A stretch of DNA of 64,000 bases, from positions 1 through 64,000 of the forward strand of contig JAPYMA010000107.1 in the NCBI GenBank assembly GCA_035041965.1, in the 5' to 3' direction. Positions 1 through 10,276 of this stretch are shown piece by piece. Numbering within the stretch: the first letter of the stretch is position 1; each line of letters begins with the position of its first letter. The notes below the pieces were generated by a model that had not been told where the DNA came from, did not search any database, and saw only the letters and a list, made by a program, of their open reading frames with translations. The DNA is from Anisakis pegreffii (lineage: Eukaryota; Nematoda; Chromadorea; Rhabditida; Anisakidae). A program made the position numbers and the translations under genes.

Positions 1-3000
1 ACTCATCGATTACTTACCGTTGCGATGCCGTCAGAATTACTCGCGCAAAGAAACACCATTCCGCTTCGGATGCAGTCAGCACCAGCCTCAGTTTTGATCG
101 GTGTAGACCAGATGAACAATGTGATGAACCTATCATCTGCGAAGAAACTGCCATCCGGCTTCACCCTTCTGGAATCTCGTTTGGGAATGATATTAAGCGG
201 CAGAGGCGAAACTACCCTACTCAACAATCAACCAGTTATCGACTCACTCACAGTGATGACCTCAACCTCACAAGATCCAGTAGAACAATTCTGGAAACTG
301 GAACTCATTGGTATTGCCGAAAATCCTACGATAACTGACGACGATGTTGCCATACAGAAATTTCGACAAAGCATCAAATTCAACGATGGTAGATATTACG
401 TTCGCTGGCCGTGGAAAGAAGGTAGACAATTCTCCAACAACTATCCACTATGCTATCGACGACTTTGCTCGACTATTCGTAGTTTGCAACAAAAGGAAGA
501 ACTTCTGCAGAAATGCAAAGAAGTGCTACAAGAGCAATTGGATTCTGGCATCATCGAAGACGTCACCGAACAAGAAGAACAACAGCGTTCCTACTACATG
601 CCAATACAAACGGTCATCAAGCCAACAAGTAACACCACGAAAATTCGCCTTGTTTTCGACGCCTCAAGCAAAATGCGTCAAGGCGGAAGTAGTCTGAATG
701 AAGCCATGCTTCGCGGACCAGTCTATCTACCAGATCTCTCAGGTATTCTCTTGCGTTTCCGAACGGCTAAGATTGTGATCATTGCAGATATCGAGAAGGC
801 TTTCCTGCAAATAGGTCTACACACAATAGATCGTGATTCAACCCGATTTCTGTGGCTCAAAAATCCACACCAAGCGCCGTCTCCAACGAACCTGAGAATT
901 CTTCGATTCACGAGAATCCCCTTCGGTGTGATAGCGTCGCCATTCCTACTAGCAGCAACAATACGATATCATTTGGAAAGGAATGCGACACTACCCATCA
1001 CGAGAGAATTGATCGACAACACATACGTTGACAATATCATGCTGACAGCGGACACCACAAACCAAGCAATCGAAAGCTGCGACGCCGCAAAAAACCTGTT
1101 TGCTGAAGCCGCTATGAATCTTCGCGAATTCAACTCCAACGATGGTGAACTTCGCAATCATTGGCAACCAAATGCAAGACAACAAACACTCATAACCAAA
1201 ATCTTAGGAATTCCATGGAACGTCCAGTCCGACACAATCCAATTCACGTTCAAGAAATACATTGAAACCCAAACGACAAAACGGTCAGTTTTATCTTGGA
1301 TCGCAAGCGTGTTTGATCCATTAGGATATCTGACACCCGCAACTTTGCCAGTCAAGATTTTCCTACAATCCCTATGGGAATCCAAATATAAATGGGACGA
1401 ACCGCTGGACAAAAACGACCTAAGCAAATTTCATTTGGTGATGGGAGGGTGGCAAAGCCAATCAATTGAGATAAGTCGGAGGACCTGTCAACCAAAAACC
1501 GTACACTGTTTTGTCGACGCGTCCAAATTTGCTTACGCTGCAGCTGTATATGTGAAATCAGACGTGAGCTGCAATCTCATTATGGCCAAAAGCCGCCTTG
1601 CACCAATCAAAGGACTGACAATCCCACGCCTAGAGCTCCTAGCAATCCTCATTGGAACTCGCCTCCTCGATCATGTTTGTGCTCAACTCCAACTGAATGT
1701 TCCACGTATCCTGTGGTCCGACAGTCAATGTTCACTTTCTTGGGTGATGCTCAACAATCAAAACCAACGCTTCATCAGAAACCAAGTAGAAAAGATCAGG
1801 GTATACAAGAACATCGAATTTCGACACGTACCAGGTAATCTGAATCCTGCCGATCTAGCCACAAGAGGCGTTCGACCCGAAGAACTAATCACATGCAATG
1901 AATGGTTCCGCGGGCCAGATTTTCTATGGCAGTCGGAGTCACAGTGGCCAGAACCATTCCTACCCAAACCGCCAGTCAATAAAACAGAACAAATACTGTG
2001 CTTAACAACACAAACATATGACGACAATTTCAATCCCGAACGCTTCAGCAACTACAACAGACTTCTGCGCTCAACGGCTATCGTGCTCCGATTCATTGCC
2101 AAAGTGCGTAAAACTCCGTCTGCCGCCAAATGGACAACAGTTAGCCTTGCCGGACCTCTTACTGCACAAGACTTGGCAACCGCAGAATTCTATCTTGTGC
2201 AAGAGTCTCAAAGACGAATCAAAGAACAAGAAATAATATCGCTCGACATGTTCAAAGAGGAAGGCATTTATCGATGTGGAGGACGAATAGCAATCACCCG
2301 TCTTTCGAGAGATTCTATCCACCCTGTATTCCTTCCGAAAAGCAGTGCACTAACTCGGCTCATCATCTTGGACACCCACAAACGACTCGCCCACGGAGGT
2401 ACTGCTCATACCTTAGCAACCATTCGCAAACGATTCTGGATTCCCCAGGGAAGAGCTACAGTCCAACATACCATTCAGAGATACTGTATGGAATGCAAGC
2501 GCTGGAACGCAAAACCACTCAAATTACCATCCTTCCCAGAACTACCAGCTGAGCGCACAACTCCAACCAACCCATTTTCCAATGTCGGACTCGACTACTT
2601 TGGTCCTATCCGTATCAAAGCAACAAACATGGACGAAAGGATCCTGAAGCGATGGGTGGCCCTATTTACATGCCTATGGACTCGTGCAGTACACCTCGAA
2701 GTCGTGAACGACTGCTCAACGGAAGCTTTCATCCTATGCTTTCGCAGATTCATCGCTCGATGGGGACAGCCGAAATCAATAATATCCGACAACGCCCCTA
2801 CTTTCATCCTTGCCGCTCAAACAGTAAACCAATTCCTCAATCGTATACAATGGAAGAAAATAACTGAATTAGCCCCATGGCAAGGAGGTGTGTACGAAAG
2901 AATGGTGCAAACCACCAAACGGGCTCTCAGGAGAATGATCGGGCGAACATTTATAGACGATGAGCACCTCAAAACTCTCATGAGTGAATGTGAATCCTTG

Positions 3001-5325
3001 ATAAACTCGAGACCGCTCACCTACGTAGACAAGGAATCGCTTCAAATCATAAGGCCTGTCGATTTAATCACGCCAGCATCAAACATGTCGCCTACGCCAG
3101 GATTCCAAGATACCGATTCATCCTCCGATGACGACTATGAAGAATCGACCAACAATCGTGATAAACTGGTCAAATCCTGGATGTGTTCGAGAAGATTCAT
3201 TGAGCGATTTTGGAAGGCATGGGAAAGTGACTACCTGTTGAGTCTTCGAGAACGAACTCAGCGAGATCACAAATCAGGCAAACGAATCAATCAAAGGTTA
3301 CCGCGGCTGGGAGAAGTGGTAATCATTCACGAAGAAGCTAAGCCTCGACCGTTATGGCGACTAGGCGTGATCAACAAACTCAACAAAGGAAAAGATGGAA
3401 ATATCCGTTCGGCCGAGTTGAACTGTGGACCAAACAATAGCTTATCGCGTCCTCTTAATCCCCTCTACCCCCTGGAAATCGAAGAAGAAGACGCTGTCCT
3501 CGCCAGAGAAAGGGCCGCTCATGAACAACCTTCGGAACGTGACAGAGACCAAAAGCAGTCCAATAGCAACAAAACCGAATACCAAGGGCCTCTGACTCGA
3601 TCAAGAAAAAGAGCACTCGACCTTAATTCCATAACACTCATATGTCTCACGTTACTTTCCCTGATTCCGTCAACCAACGCGTTCACATCAACAACTGCAT
3701 GCGAAGAACCGAAAGAAGGTGTATCCGTACATTTTCCTACTCTACGAGACTGTCACATCATGGAACAACACCACAGAAGTGTATGGACGAAAGCAGCCGT
3801 CTACACGAGAAAATACGTAACAACCGCAGCCTATTCGTGCACCAACCACTCAAGAACGATATGCACGAACTCGTTCTTCCATTGGACCTTGAAGGTAACA
3901 TCCGATTCCGTCAACGTTTCAGGCGTTGATCCCGCATTGTGTTCCCAACTGGCCGAGACTAAGATGTTCGACGGACGCGCATTGATTCAACGAGCGAACA
4001 ACCGATGGGAAACCGATTTCCCTGAAGCCTTCTCCTTCGGATTTCTCGGAACACGCTGCACAACAACATCTAACTATATCATCCAATCCGGTTCGGTGGC
4101 AGTCTACGCTGACGACAGGTTAATCAAAACCGATCTCAATTCAACTACCGAATGCAAATCAACCGAGGGCGTATGTATCACTGACCATACCTTAATTTGG
4201 AATGTGACTGACATCGAGTCGCAGTGCCACTACGAACTCATTGGAACGTACGACGTCTACAGTACGGAACATTTTGTCAGTGTGGAAAAATTGGAAGCCT
4301 CCTTCAGATTTCACCATTATGTCAAATCCATCCCCGAATGTAAGTTGACTTACGTATATTCCATGGAAAACGACTTCCTCATTGTATTCAAAAATCGAAA
4401 CATTCGTGGAGAATTCCAGCAATGGATCAAATCCAATCCAGCAGAAGTCAAGCGCATGAATGAAGAACATGATGCTTCAACACCGGTACAACTGCCACCG
4501 TATGTTGAAGAAAATCTCGTCAAGAAAGAGGTGCATTATATATTAGGCCATTTCTGGGAATATCCTGGATCTCCTCACGACCCTGTTAATGCAAAACTGC
4601 AGTTCGTCTATAATATCCTCAGACAACAGATAAACCAAAAATTTCCTACGATGGAACACTCAATATGCGAGGCAAACAATGCACTCACGCTCATAGCAAA
4701 AGCCAGCTCTCCAACTATTGCCGCAAGAATCCTGTTACAACGATCAGATGTCGTAGCTGCGAGACAATCTGATGACACACTACTCGTTGCGATATGCCAC
4801 AATGATTCCACTCCGTACCCTAATGGTACCGCTACGTCAACAATTGAACCGGCTATAGCAGAATATACGTTCAAATCTGGTCCTCTGCCTGTATTGGAAC
4901 GACAGCGAATCAACATGGCGCTTTCACTGCTTCACTCCGAACTGCAACGATCGCAAGCCGTCATCGGTTCCGAGCAGTCCAAACAAGATACAATCGACTC
5001 ATTAAGAAATGAGGGTGAACGACTATTATGGGAAGCCGAACGACAAGTTGGGAAGGCAACTGACGAGATACAACATATTCTCGACGGCATCAGCAGAAAC
5101 TCAATCGTAATCACGGTCTCGGTCGTCGTAATACTAACTTTAATTGCAGGTTTGATCATCTATTGCAGATGTAAAGGAAGCGCGAGCAACAGCGGGGACG
5201 TCCACATACAGATACAGGCGAACCGTGATGGGGCGCGAGACATGGAATTGAAACCAATGCTGTCAAGGAACGATCGTCCTAGCATATTTTCGCCACCAAT
5301 CCCAATCGTGACGACAAATTTCTGA
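1..5325 (+). CDS. BEL/Pao retroelement polyprotein (Pol plus envelope-like), 5'-truncated by window edge
   Basis: The frame is open from base 1, so gag and most of the protease lie outside. Residues here are numbered from the first in-window Met at base 25. The start is the tail of a DUF1758-type aspartic protease (motif LPSGFTLLESRLG). RT follows at about 173-400, with IADIEKAFLQI and YVDN at 334-337. The Pao-type RNase H region has D498, E537, D566 and D610. The integrase zinc finger uses H790, H795, C821 and C824. The integrase core has D857, D922 and E958, a D,D35E spacing. A DUF5641-like tail lies at about 1060-1150. From about 1202 the frame continues into an envelope-like region, described separately. 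There is no internal stop over 1766 codons, so the insertion is probably young. This domain order (protease, RT, RNase H, integrase) defines the BEL/Pao class. The last Asp of the usual YVDD is Asn here; I do not know how common that is in this lineage. Confidence 0.95.
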   Translation, partial: THRLLTVAMPSELLAQRNTIPLRMQSAPASVLIGVDQMNNVMNLSSAKKLPSGFTLLESRLGMILSGRGETTLLNNQPVIDSLTVMTSTSQDPVEQFWKLELIGIAENPTITDDDVAIQKFRQSIKFNDGRYYVRWPWKEGRQFSNNYPLCYRRLCSTIRSLQQKEELLQKCKEVLQEQLDSGIIEDVTEQEEQQRSYYMPIQTVIKPTSNTTKIRLVFDASSKMRQGGSSLNEAMLRGPVYLPDLSGILLRFRTAKIVIIADIEKAFLQIGLHTIDRDSTRFLWLKNPHQAPSPTNLRILRFTRIPFGVIASPFLLAATIRYHLERNATLPITRELIDNTYVDNIMLTADTTNQAIESCDAAKNLFAEAAMNLREFNSNDGELRNHWQPNARQQTLITKILGIPWNVQSDTIQFTFKKYIETQTTKRSVLSWIASVFDPLGYLTPATLPVKIFLQSLWESKYKWDEPLDKNDLSKFHLVMGGWQSQSIEISRRTCQPKTVHCFVDASKFAYAAAVYVKSDVSCNLIMAKSRLAPIKGLTIPRLELLAILIGTRLLDHVCAQLQLNVPRILWSDSQCSLSWVMLNNQNQRFIRNQVEKIRVYKNIEFRHVPGNLNPADLATRGVRPEELITCNEWFRGPDFLWQSESQWPEPFLPKPPVNKTEQILCLTTQTYDDNFNPERFSNYNRLLRSTAIVLRFIAKVRKTPSAAKWTTVSLAGPLTAQDLATAEFYLVQESQRRIKEQEIISLDMFKEEGIYRCGGRIAITRLSRDSIHPVFLPKSSALTRLIILDTHKRLAHGGTAHTLATIRKRFWIPQGRATVQHTIQRYCMECKRWNAKPLKLPSFPELPAERTTPTNPFSNVGLDYFGPIRIKATNMDERILKRWVALFTCLWTRAVHLEVVNDCSTEAFILCFRRFIARWGQPKSIISDNAPTFILAAQTVNQFLNRIQWKKITELAPWQGGVYERMVQTTKRALRRMIGRTFIDDEHLKTLMSECESLINSRPLTYVDKESLQIIRPVDLITPASNMSPTPGFQDTDSSSDDDYEESTNNRDKLVKSWMCSRRFIERFWKAWESDYLLSLRERTQRDHKSGKRINQRLPRLGEVVIIHEEAKPRPLWRLGVINKLNKGKDGNIRSAELNCGPNNSLSRPLNPLYPLEIEEEDAVLARERAAHEQPSERDRDQKQSNSNKTEYQGPLTRSRKRALDLNSITLICLTLLSLIPSTNAFTSTTACEEPKEGVSVHFPTLRDCHIMEQHHRSVWTKAAVYTRKYVTTAAYSCTNHSRTICTNSFFHWTLKVTSDSVNVSGVDPALCSQLAETKMFDGRALIQRANNRWETDFPEAFSFGFLGTRCTTTSNYIIQSGSVAVYADDRLIKTDLNSTTECKSTEGVCITDHTLIWNVTDIESQCHYELIGTYDVYSTEHFVSVEKLEASFRFHHYVKSIPECKLTYVYSMENDFLIVFKNRNIRGEFQQWIKSNPAEVKRMNEEHDASTPVQLPPYVEENLVKKEVHYILGHFWEYPGSPHDPVNAKLQFVYNILRQQINQKFPTMEHSICEANNALTLIAKASSPTIAARILLQRSDVVAARQSDDTLLVAICHNDSTPYPNGTATSTIEPAIAEYTFKSGPLPVLERQRINMALSLLHSELQRSQAVIGSEQSKQDTIDSLRNEGERLLWEAERQVGKATDEIQHILDGISRNSIVITVSVVVILTLIAGLIIYCRCKGSASNSGDVHIQIQANRDGARDMELKPMLSRNDRPSIFSPPIPIVTTNF
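3628..5325 (+). other. Envelope-like region fused in frame to Pol
   Basis: This is the last third of the retroelement reading frame. A hydrophobic signal-like segment at residues 1202-1219 follows directly after a basic furin-type run (RSRKR, 1192-1196). A cysteine-rich ectodomain with many N-x-S/T sites comes next, then a stretch with coiled-coil character at about 1630-1690. A single strong membrane segment lies at about 1693-1714, followed by a short basic cytoplasmic tail. This is type I membrane glycoprotein architecture. Envelope genes captured by nematode BEL/Pao elements are known (Tas of Ascaris, Cer7 of C. elegans) and are thought to come from different virus families. I cannot assign this one to a family by eye. 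There is no separate start or stop, so the product would need proteolytic release or a spliced subgenomic mRNA; neither is proven. Confidence 0.75.
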
Positions 5326-5675
5326 TCCCCGAACAACTTCCGCGGTCGGGAGTGTCGCGAATCGCATGATTCACGATGAAGATGATTTCATTCATTAATT
5401 TTCTCTCCCAATGAATAAGCTATGGACAGATGTTCTATCTCTTTCAAAAGCGTATTGTAAAATTTGTGTTGAATAATATAATCACTTTATCTATGTATTG
5501 AAATTTTTGTATTAAGTAATTCAAGCATCTTATGAATAAGCTTCTATCTGTACCATTCAAACGTCACTTAACCCTTGTCTTCTCCATGAATAGGTTAAAT
5601 AATTTGTATTGAATATCACACTGTGCAGGTGCTCCTCCGATAGACACGTGCATTATTTGTTACGCTAATTCTCAC

Positions 5676-5682
5676 TATAAAA
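5676..5682 (+). promoter_or_regulatory. TATA box of the LTR promoter
   Basis: TATAAAA lies about 320 bases into the LTR, upstream of the AATAAA at 5957-5962. This spacing suits a Pol II promoter at the U3/R border. Confidence 0.6.
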
Positions 5683-5778
5683 GGATGATGCTTTCATTCG
5701 ATAGCATCATCCGTTGCATCGTTCGTTCAATCGTGCGTCTCGTTCGTCCGTTCGGGTAAACCAATATTCCCCAGCTTC

Positions 5779-5912
5779 GTTATCCCTCGACTAAATCACT
5801 CAGTCGCTCGATTTCGTTTCAATCTCCCGTTATCCCTCGACCAAATCACTCAGTCGCTCGATTTCGTTTCAATCTCCCGTTATCCCTCGGCTAAATCACT
5901 CAATCGCTCAAG
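5779..5912 (+). repeat. 50-bp tandem repeat inside the LTR
   Basis: The units start at 5779, 5829 and 5879; the third is partial. Units 1 and 2 differ by a single base in the part I compared, and unit 3 diverges after about 30 bases. The array lies downstream of the TATA box, so it would be in the transcribed leader (R/U5). Confidence 0.85.
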
Positions 5913-5956
5913 TCATTTTTTCGCTGATTATTGTTTATTTGCTGCCTGTTGCTCAT

Positions 5957-5962
5957 AATAAA
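5957..5962 (+). promoter_or_regulatory. Poly(A) signal in the 3' LTR
   Basis: AATAAA lies about 90 bases before the LTR end. It would serve to end the retroelement transcript. Confidence 0.55.
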
Positions 5963-6048
5963 TATTCATTACGTTGTAAATAGCGGTTCACATTCAAATA
6001 CCACTAGACGCCTATCTTCAATCAATATAACCGCCGCTAGTTCCAACA

Positions 6049-6785
6049 GTTTCTGAGGGTTTTACCCGGATCAGTCCCAAATAGTCTAAGCCGACGTTCG
6101 TAAAGGGATTTGTCGGAGTTGTACGTTCGGTTGGTAACTTTGGAAAGGAAGGTGATTTGAAGGGTTTTGCATTCCATCGTTTACGTTCCATACAATTCCT
6201 TCGAATGATGTGTTGGATAGCTTACGGATGGTGTTGAGAGTATGTGGCGTACCTGCGTGGGCAAACCGGTTCTGAGTATCTACGACGATCAGTCATGTTA
6301 GCTCGCCTTTTCTCGGAAGAAAAATCGGATGGATGGTTTCCGCGGAAAGGCGGGAGTAACTGATGCGTCCTCCACATCGGTATCTTTGTAATCCACACCG
6401 AATTAAGTCGTCTTCTGTATGCAAATCGAGCGACTTTTTCTCTTCTGGTTTGATCCGCCGTTGTGCATTTTGGATGGAATAAGTTTCTGCAATTATTAGG
6501 TGTTGTGCTGTAAGTGGCCCGGATGAACTGATCGTTGCCCATTTAGCATCGGATAACAATTTGCGTAATAGTTTAGCGAATGGGAGAACAAATGCAGTTG
6601 AGCGTTGTAATCGATTGTAGTGGCTGAAACGTTGAGCGTTGAACGTGAATGAGTCATTGGTCGGTTGAATCATGAGGCACTTGGTATGCTGCTCTTCAGA
6701 AGTTGTTGGTGTCGGATGGAATCGTTCAGGCCATTCTGAATCTAGTTGCTTTAGAAATTTTAGGCCAAAGAACCATTCAACCAAC
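6049..6785 (-). pseudogene. Older Pao pol fragment (RNase H to integrase), interrupted by the first element
   Basis: On the minus strand this matches the first element's polyprotein from about residue 630 (EWFFGL against EWFRGP) through the integrase zinc finger to the start of the catalytic core (NVGLDYLGLI). An open stretch covers 6293-6784, and the frame is then broken by at least one stop and a shift. One zinc-ligand Cys is lost (CMERK where the first element has CMECK). The match ends exactly at the 3' LTR of the plus-strand element, so the younger element most likely inserted into this one. Its upstream part stops near 6785 with no LTR seen. Confidence 0.9.
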
Positions 6786-7336
6786 TCGGAGCGGTCAAGC
6801 CACCCACAGCCTCGGTGGCTCCTCCTTTGCTCATCAATTACCGTGACTCATCATCAGTTACTGTGTGATTTGTGTTTCGCTTAATATCGTATATTGTTAA
6901 TAAATATATAATCTAAACCAATCTCAGGCATTCACACGTAAGACACCGGGACCGTCAACTCATTAATCAGTCAAACAACCCATAGTCACCACGCAAAGAA
7001 AGTTTTACGTTCACACAACAAGCTGTTTGCGTGAGAGATGATGGAGGTGAAACGAAAAACCGATTGATTCTGGGACAAAAAGAGAGGCCGATCCATATGC
7101 AACAGTATAGTTTTATTGCTTGCTCAGTTTCTTATCTATTTCTACATGGCACTTTTCATTCCCATTTCCTTTTATTACTTTAGATCTGCAAACGTGAAGC
7201 TATTGCAGAATCACTGCAGGACTTTGTACCCAAACTTTATTATTGTTTTCGACGGTGTTATGATATCAACACATCTCGAGTCGAATTGTAGTTTTACAAC
7301 CGCTCGCTTTACTTTCAATGAAAATTACCCTTATCA
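6786..7336. other. Non-coding stretch with a short dispersed repeat
   Basis: I see no gene. Bases 6993-7050 recur with few changes at about 11378-11436. Bases 7190-7237 contain a diverged copy of the unit tandemly repeated at 7447-7551. Confidence 0.5.
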
Positions 7337-7720
7337 GTCTTATCACTATCATTTCACATGATGCACTTTTTTTTCTTCGAACCAAATGAGTTCATTATCA
7401 AGTGATTTTGCTGCAACATACAATTCAGGAATGAGATATTTTCTAACATTAGCTGTCTTTGAAACTATTTGAGAATCACTGCAGGACTTTGCATCCCAAA
7501 CATTAGCTGTCTTTGAAACTACTTCAGAATCAGTGCAGGACTTTGTACCCATAAATCAAACCAACTTACCCAACATTTGAAGTATGCTTACGAAACCCAT
7601 GATATGTATCGATAAGGATGAGTGACCTCTGCAATAAGCTCAATAGAGAGAGGGCTTAAATACTGTCAGTTCGAAGCGCCACATTCATTTTCTGTTGTGG
7701 ACTCAAAATGTTCCGTTCCA
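7337..7720 (+). repeat. Direct repeat, copy 1 (promoter and first exon of the secreted-protein gene)
   Basis: This block is almost identical to 12190-12590, about 4.9 kb to the right. It holds two tandem units of about 52 bp (7447-7551), an AT-rich segment with a TATA-like TTAAATA near 7655-7661, and the start codon at 7708. It is probably the promoter region of the gene that begins inside it. Confidence 0.85.
7447..7551 (+). repeat. Two tandem copies of a ~52-bp unit
   Basis: Both units begin CATTAGCTGTCTTTGAAACT and run through CTGCAGGACTTTG or GTGCAGGACTTTG. The same pair occurs in the downstream duplicate at about 12309-12413, so the tandem array predates the larger duplication. Confidence 0.8.
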
Positions 7721-10276
7721 AAACAACAACAGTGCCGATCGGTGCTATCCTGTTGGGTGAGTTGGTTTGATTTTTACCGTTTATTTATTTTTCCTCTCAC
7801 ACGTACTAGAGAATAAGAATCTAATCCAGATCCATAGCCACGGGATGATGCATTCCTGGGACGCAAGCTTGTCCACCTCGAGAATCAGGTTACTCTCGGT
7901 GTTCCATAAAACTCAGGAATGTAGCTTTGTGGACCGTACAGAGAGATTAGTACTTGAATATAGAAGGTAACCACCTGCTAAATTTCTTCGAAGCCTAGCA
8001 GTGAGCAGGTACATTTGTTTGCTTTTTACGTGGATGAGCACTGGAATGACTAGAGAAACCATGGCTACTTTTGTTTCTTAATGTGTCTTTTGCATAATGC
8101 ACAGACTCATAATAATCATTTTGTTACAGTGCTGTTCCCTCTGGTCTCAGGCCTACGTTTCAAAAGCAATATTGCCCCATACGGTCTCCATGCGTTTGGA
8201 GTTGTCACCAACAGATTACGCCTCCAACAACACCTCTCTGTTGACAACGGAGTACGGACAACATCTCTGAGAACACAAGACCACAGTGACACCGGGACAT
8301 TAGCCACAGCGGGGTGTCCATCTAACCTGACTGAAGTATGTGGGAGCAACTCTGAAGAGCAGCTCTGAATTTTCATTCAGTTTCTTCCAGTCCTACGACG
8401 TTCGGCAGTAATTCGATTCGTGTTTTTTGAAAGTTGCAAATACAGATTGCAACAAGTTTTTAAAGAATATTGATGCAAGCGTACACTAGTTGGACGATAC
8501 TTGCGTGTAAGTATTCACTTTCAAACCGAATGCTTGAGCTGATTTGTGAGTAAATTTATGTTAATCTTTCTTTAAAGCGCTGTTGAAAAAGATAGGCAAT
8601 AATGTGCTAATCAGTTGCAATTTCAGGTGGTTCGCGGATGTTATCGTTGCTATTTGCAAGCGTATGACCTTGGAATTGATCCATCTGGAAATTTACCACC
8701 ATTTTACTATCATTTCGATACAATCCAAAATTCCTCTCAATCTTTGCGGAGTACATGCAGGTTCGTTCACGTCACAGTCTATGTTCTCACCTGTAACAGA
8801 TGTCACACATTTACAGTCCGTAAAAGTCGTACGAATGTGCGAGCCCATCGCGGGTCGAAGAAACAGTTTTGAAGCATTATTGCGAAATTTCTCCGTAGGT
8901 ATGGGAGAAAAATCTTTGAATTTCTACCCTTTGAAAAATGTTCATCTACGCAACATAATCCGAGAGTCATCCTTCTCTTATGTTTATAAGGAGTGTCTCG
9001 CAAATTCTAAAAATGTCTAGAATTTTTTCGACAACAGAGACACACTTCGTCCCCATAAATAAACATCACATTTTTTAAATAGTTATGAGTTTACATAGAG
9101 ATACGAGCCATTTTGCAGATCATTCAATTTTTTATACGATTGTATCAAAAGAGGGATCGCTTCTGCTTTGATGCCCCACTGCATGAACGAAGAAAACCTT
9201 TCAGCGTTAACCTCCAGCAACAGGGATGCCTTTGGATACTCCACCATCTTTGCACAACTGGAGTATTCGTGCGGTCAGGGTTTTACAGGTGAGATGAAAA
9301 GCAAAAGTCTTTTTGGCGCTTCAGTCCATTTGCCATCCTGTATCTAAGGTCACCGAAGCTCGTATTTAATATGGCAATTGTGTTTCCAATCGGTGATCAC
9401 ACTTGCATCACTTTATCATGACCACTTCAACTGAAGCATTGATTGATGCCATGGAGTTCTCTTGAGCTTGACTTTAACCTTTGGTTTTAGATGGTGAATG
9501 ATACAAATGAATTGATACATATTCTGGAAGCGTGCTTGACCCATGGCATTAGCTAGATGCTGCATGTCTTATTCATTTCCCTACTATTTGGTTGTATGAC
9601 GGAATTTTCGCGATCACTTTCAGATTTTCTGCTTAGGTTGCTTCCACCTTCACACTTCTAGGTGTTACCAATTTTCCGTCGGTTACGTGATTCAGGGAAA
9701 CCAGCTGTTCATCGAGTGAATTCTAGTGTGCTTAAAGCTGTCGATGAGCGAATTTCCCATTAGTAAAGTATTCATGGAAATGTTTAATTTTTCTATTTTT
9801 TCCAGTTCTCGAAGCAAACGAGCAGTGCATGGCCGAGTTCGCAAATAATGAAACAGTCCTCGATGAGCTCCACCTATGTATGACAAGTGGACAAGTAGTT
9901 GATACAGATATGTGCAAGTAAATAGATTTAATCAAATTGGATACTCAACACGAAATCTGCTAAATTTCCCCTGGAGTGCCCATCTTTTTAACTTCCTCTC
10001 CGTAGGTTGCTGGTTTATTGCTCAGAAAAATCTCATTTCAGCGATTCTGTAATCGCCGCGCGATGCGTTAATCAGTTGTACGGCGGCGTTTGCGGAACAC
10101 CTTGTGGGCATGCGATGTGTGAAGTTCAGGTTAACATAGCAAGCTATAAACGCAGCACCATTGGTTCGACTTGCCTTGAACGTATCAGAGCTGAGTGCAG
10201 TGCCAATGACTTCGTAGCGGCTTCGTCAACAGAGCAAATGACGACTCCTTTGCAGCCTTTAGCACCTGCACCGTAG
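7708..10276 (+). CDS. Predicted secreted cysteine-rich protein, family not recognised
   Basis: Six exons keep the frame: 7708-7756, 8130-8335, 8627-8792 (or to 8819), 9205-9288, 9806-9917 and 10042-10276. This gives 283 (or 292) residues. Exons 1 and 2 together encode a clear signal peptide (MFRSKTTTVPIGAILL, then VLFPLVSG). The mature part has 14 or 16 Cys, including RGCYRC, and a dense cluster in exon 6 (VCGTPCGHAMC). The tail is low in structure and rich in Thr and Pro (TTPLQPLAPAP). Exons 4-6 are the best supported. The 3' end of exon 3 has two phase-compatible donors, and exon 2 could alternatively read on to a stop at 8368. I cannot assign a function. Extracellular location is inferred from the signal peptide and the even number of Cys. 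An AATAAA at about 10551 could end the transcript. Confidence 0.55.

Larger units (their letters stand above)
5353..6048 (+). repeat. 3' LTR of the BEL/Pao element
   Basis: The segment begins TGTCGCG, 28 bases after the stop codon and next to a short purine-rich run. It ends CCAACA, giving the usual TG...CA ends. Inside are a TATA box (5676-5682), three 50-bp tandem units (5779-5912) and an AATAAA (5957-5962). That is a plausible U3-R-U5 order. Base 6049 onward is coding sequence of another Pao copy on the opposite strand, which fixes the right edge well. The 5' LTR is outside the window, so LTR identity and the target-site duplication cannot be checked here. Confidence 0.75.
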
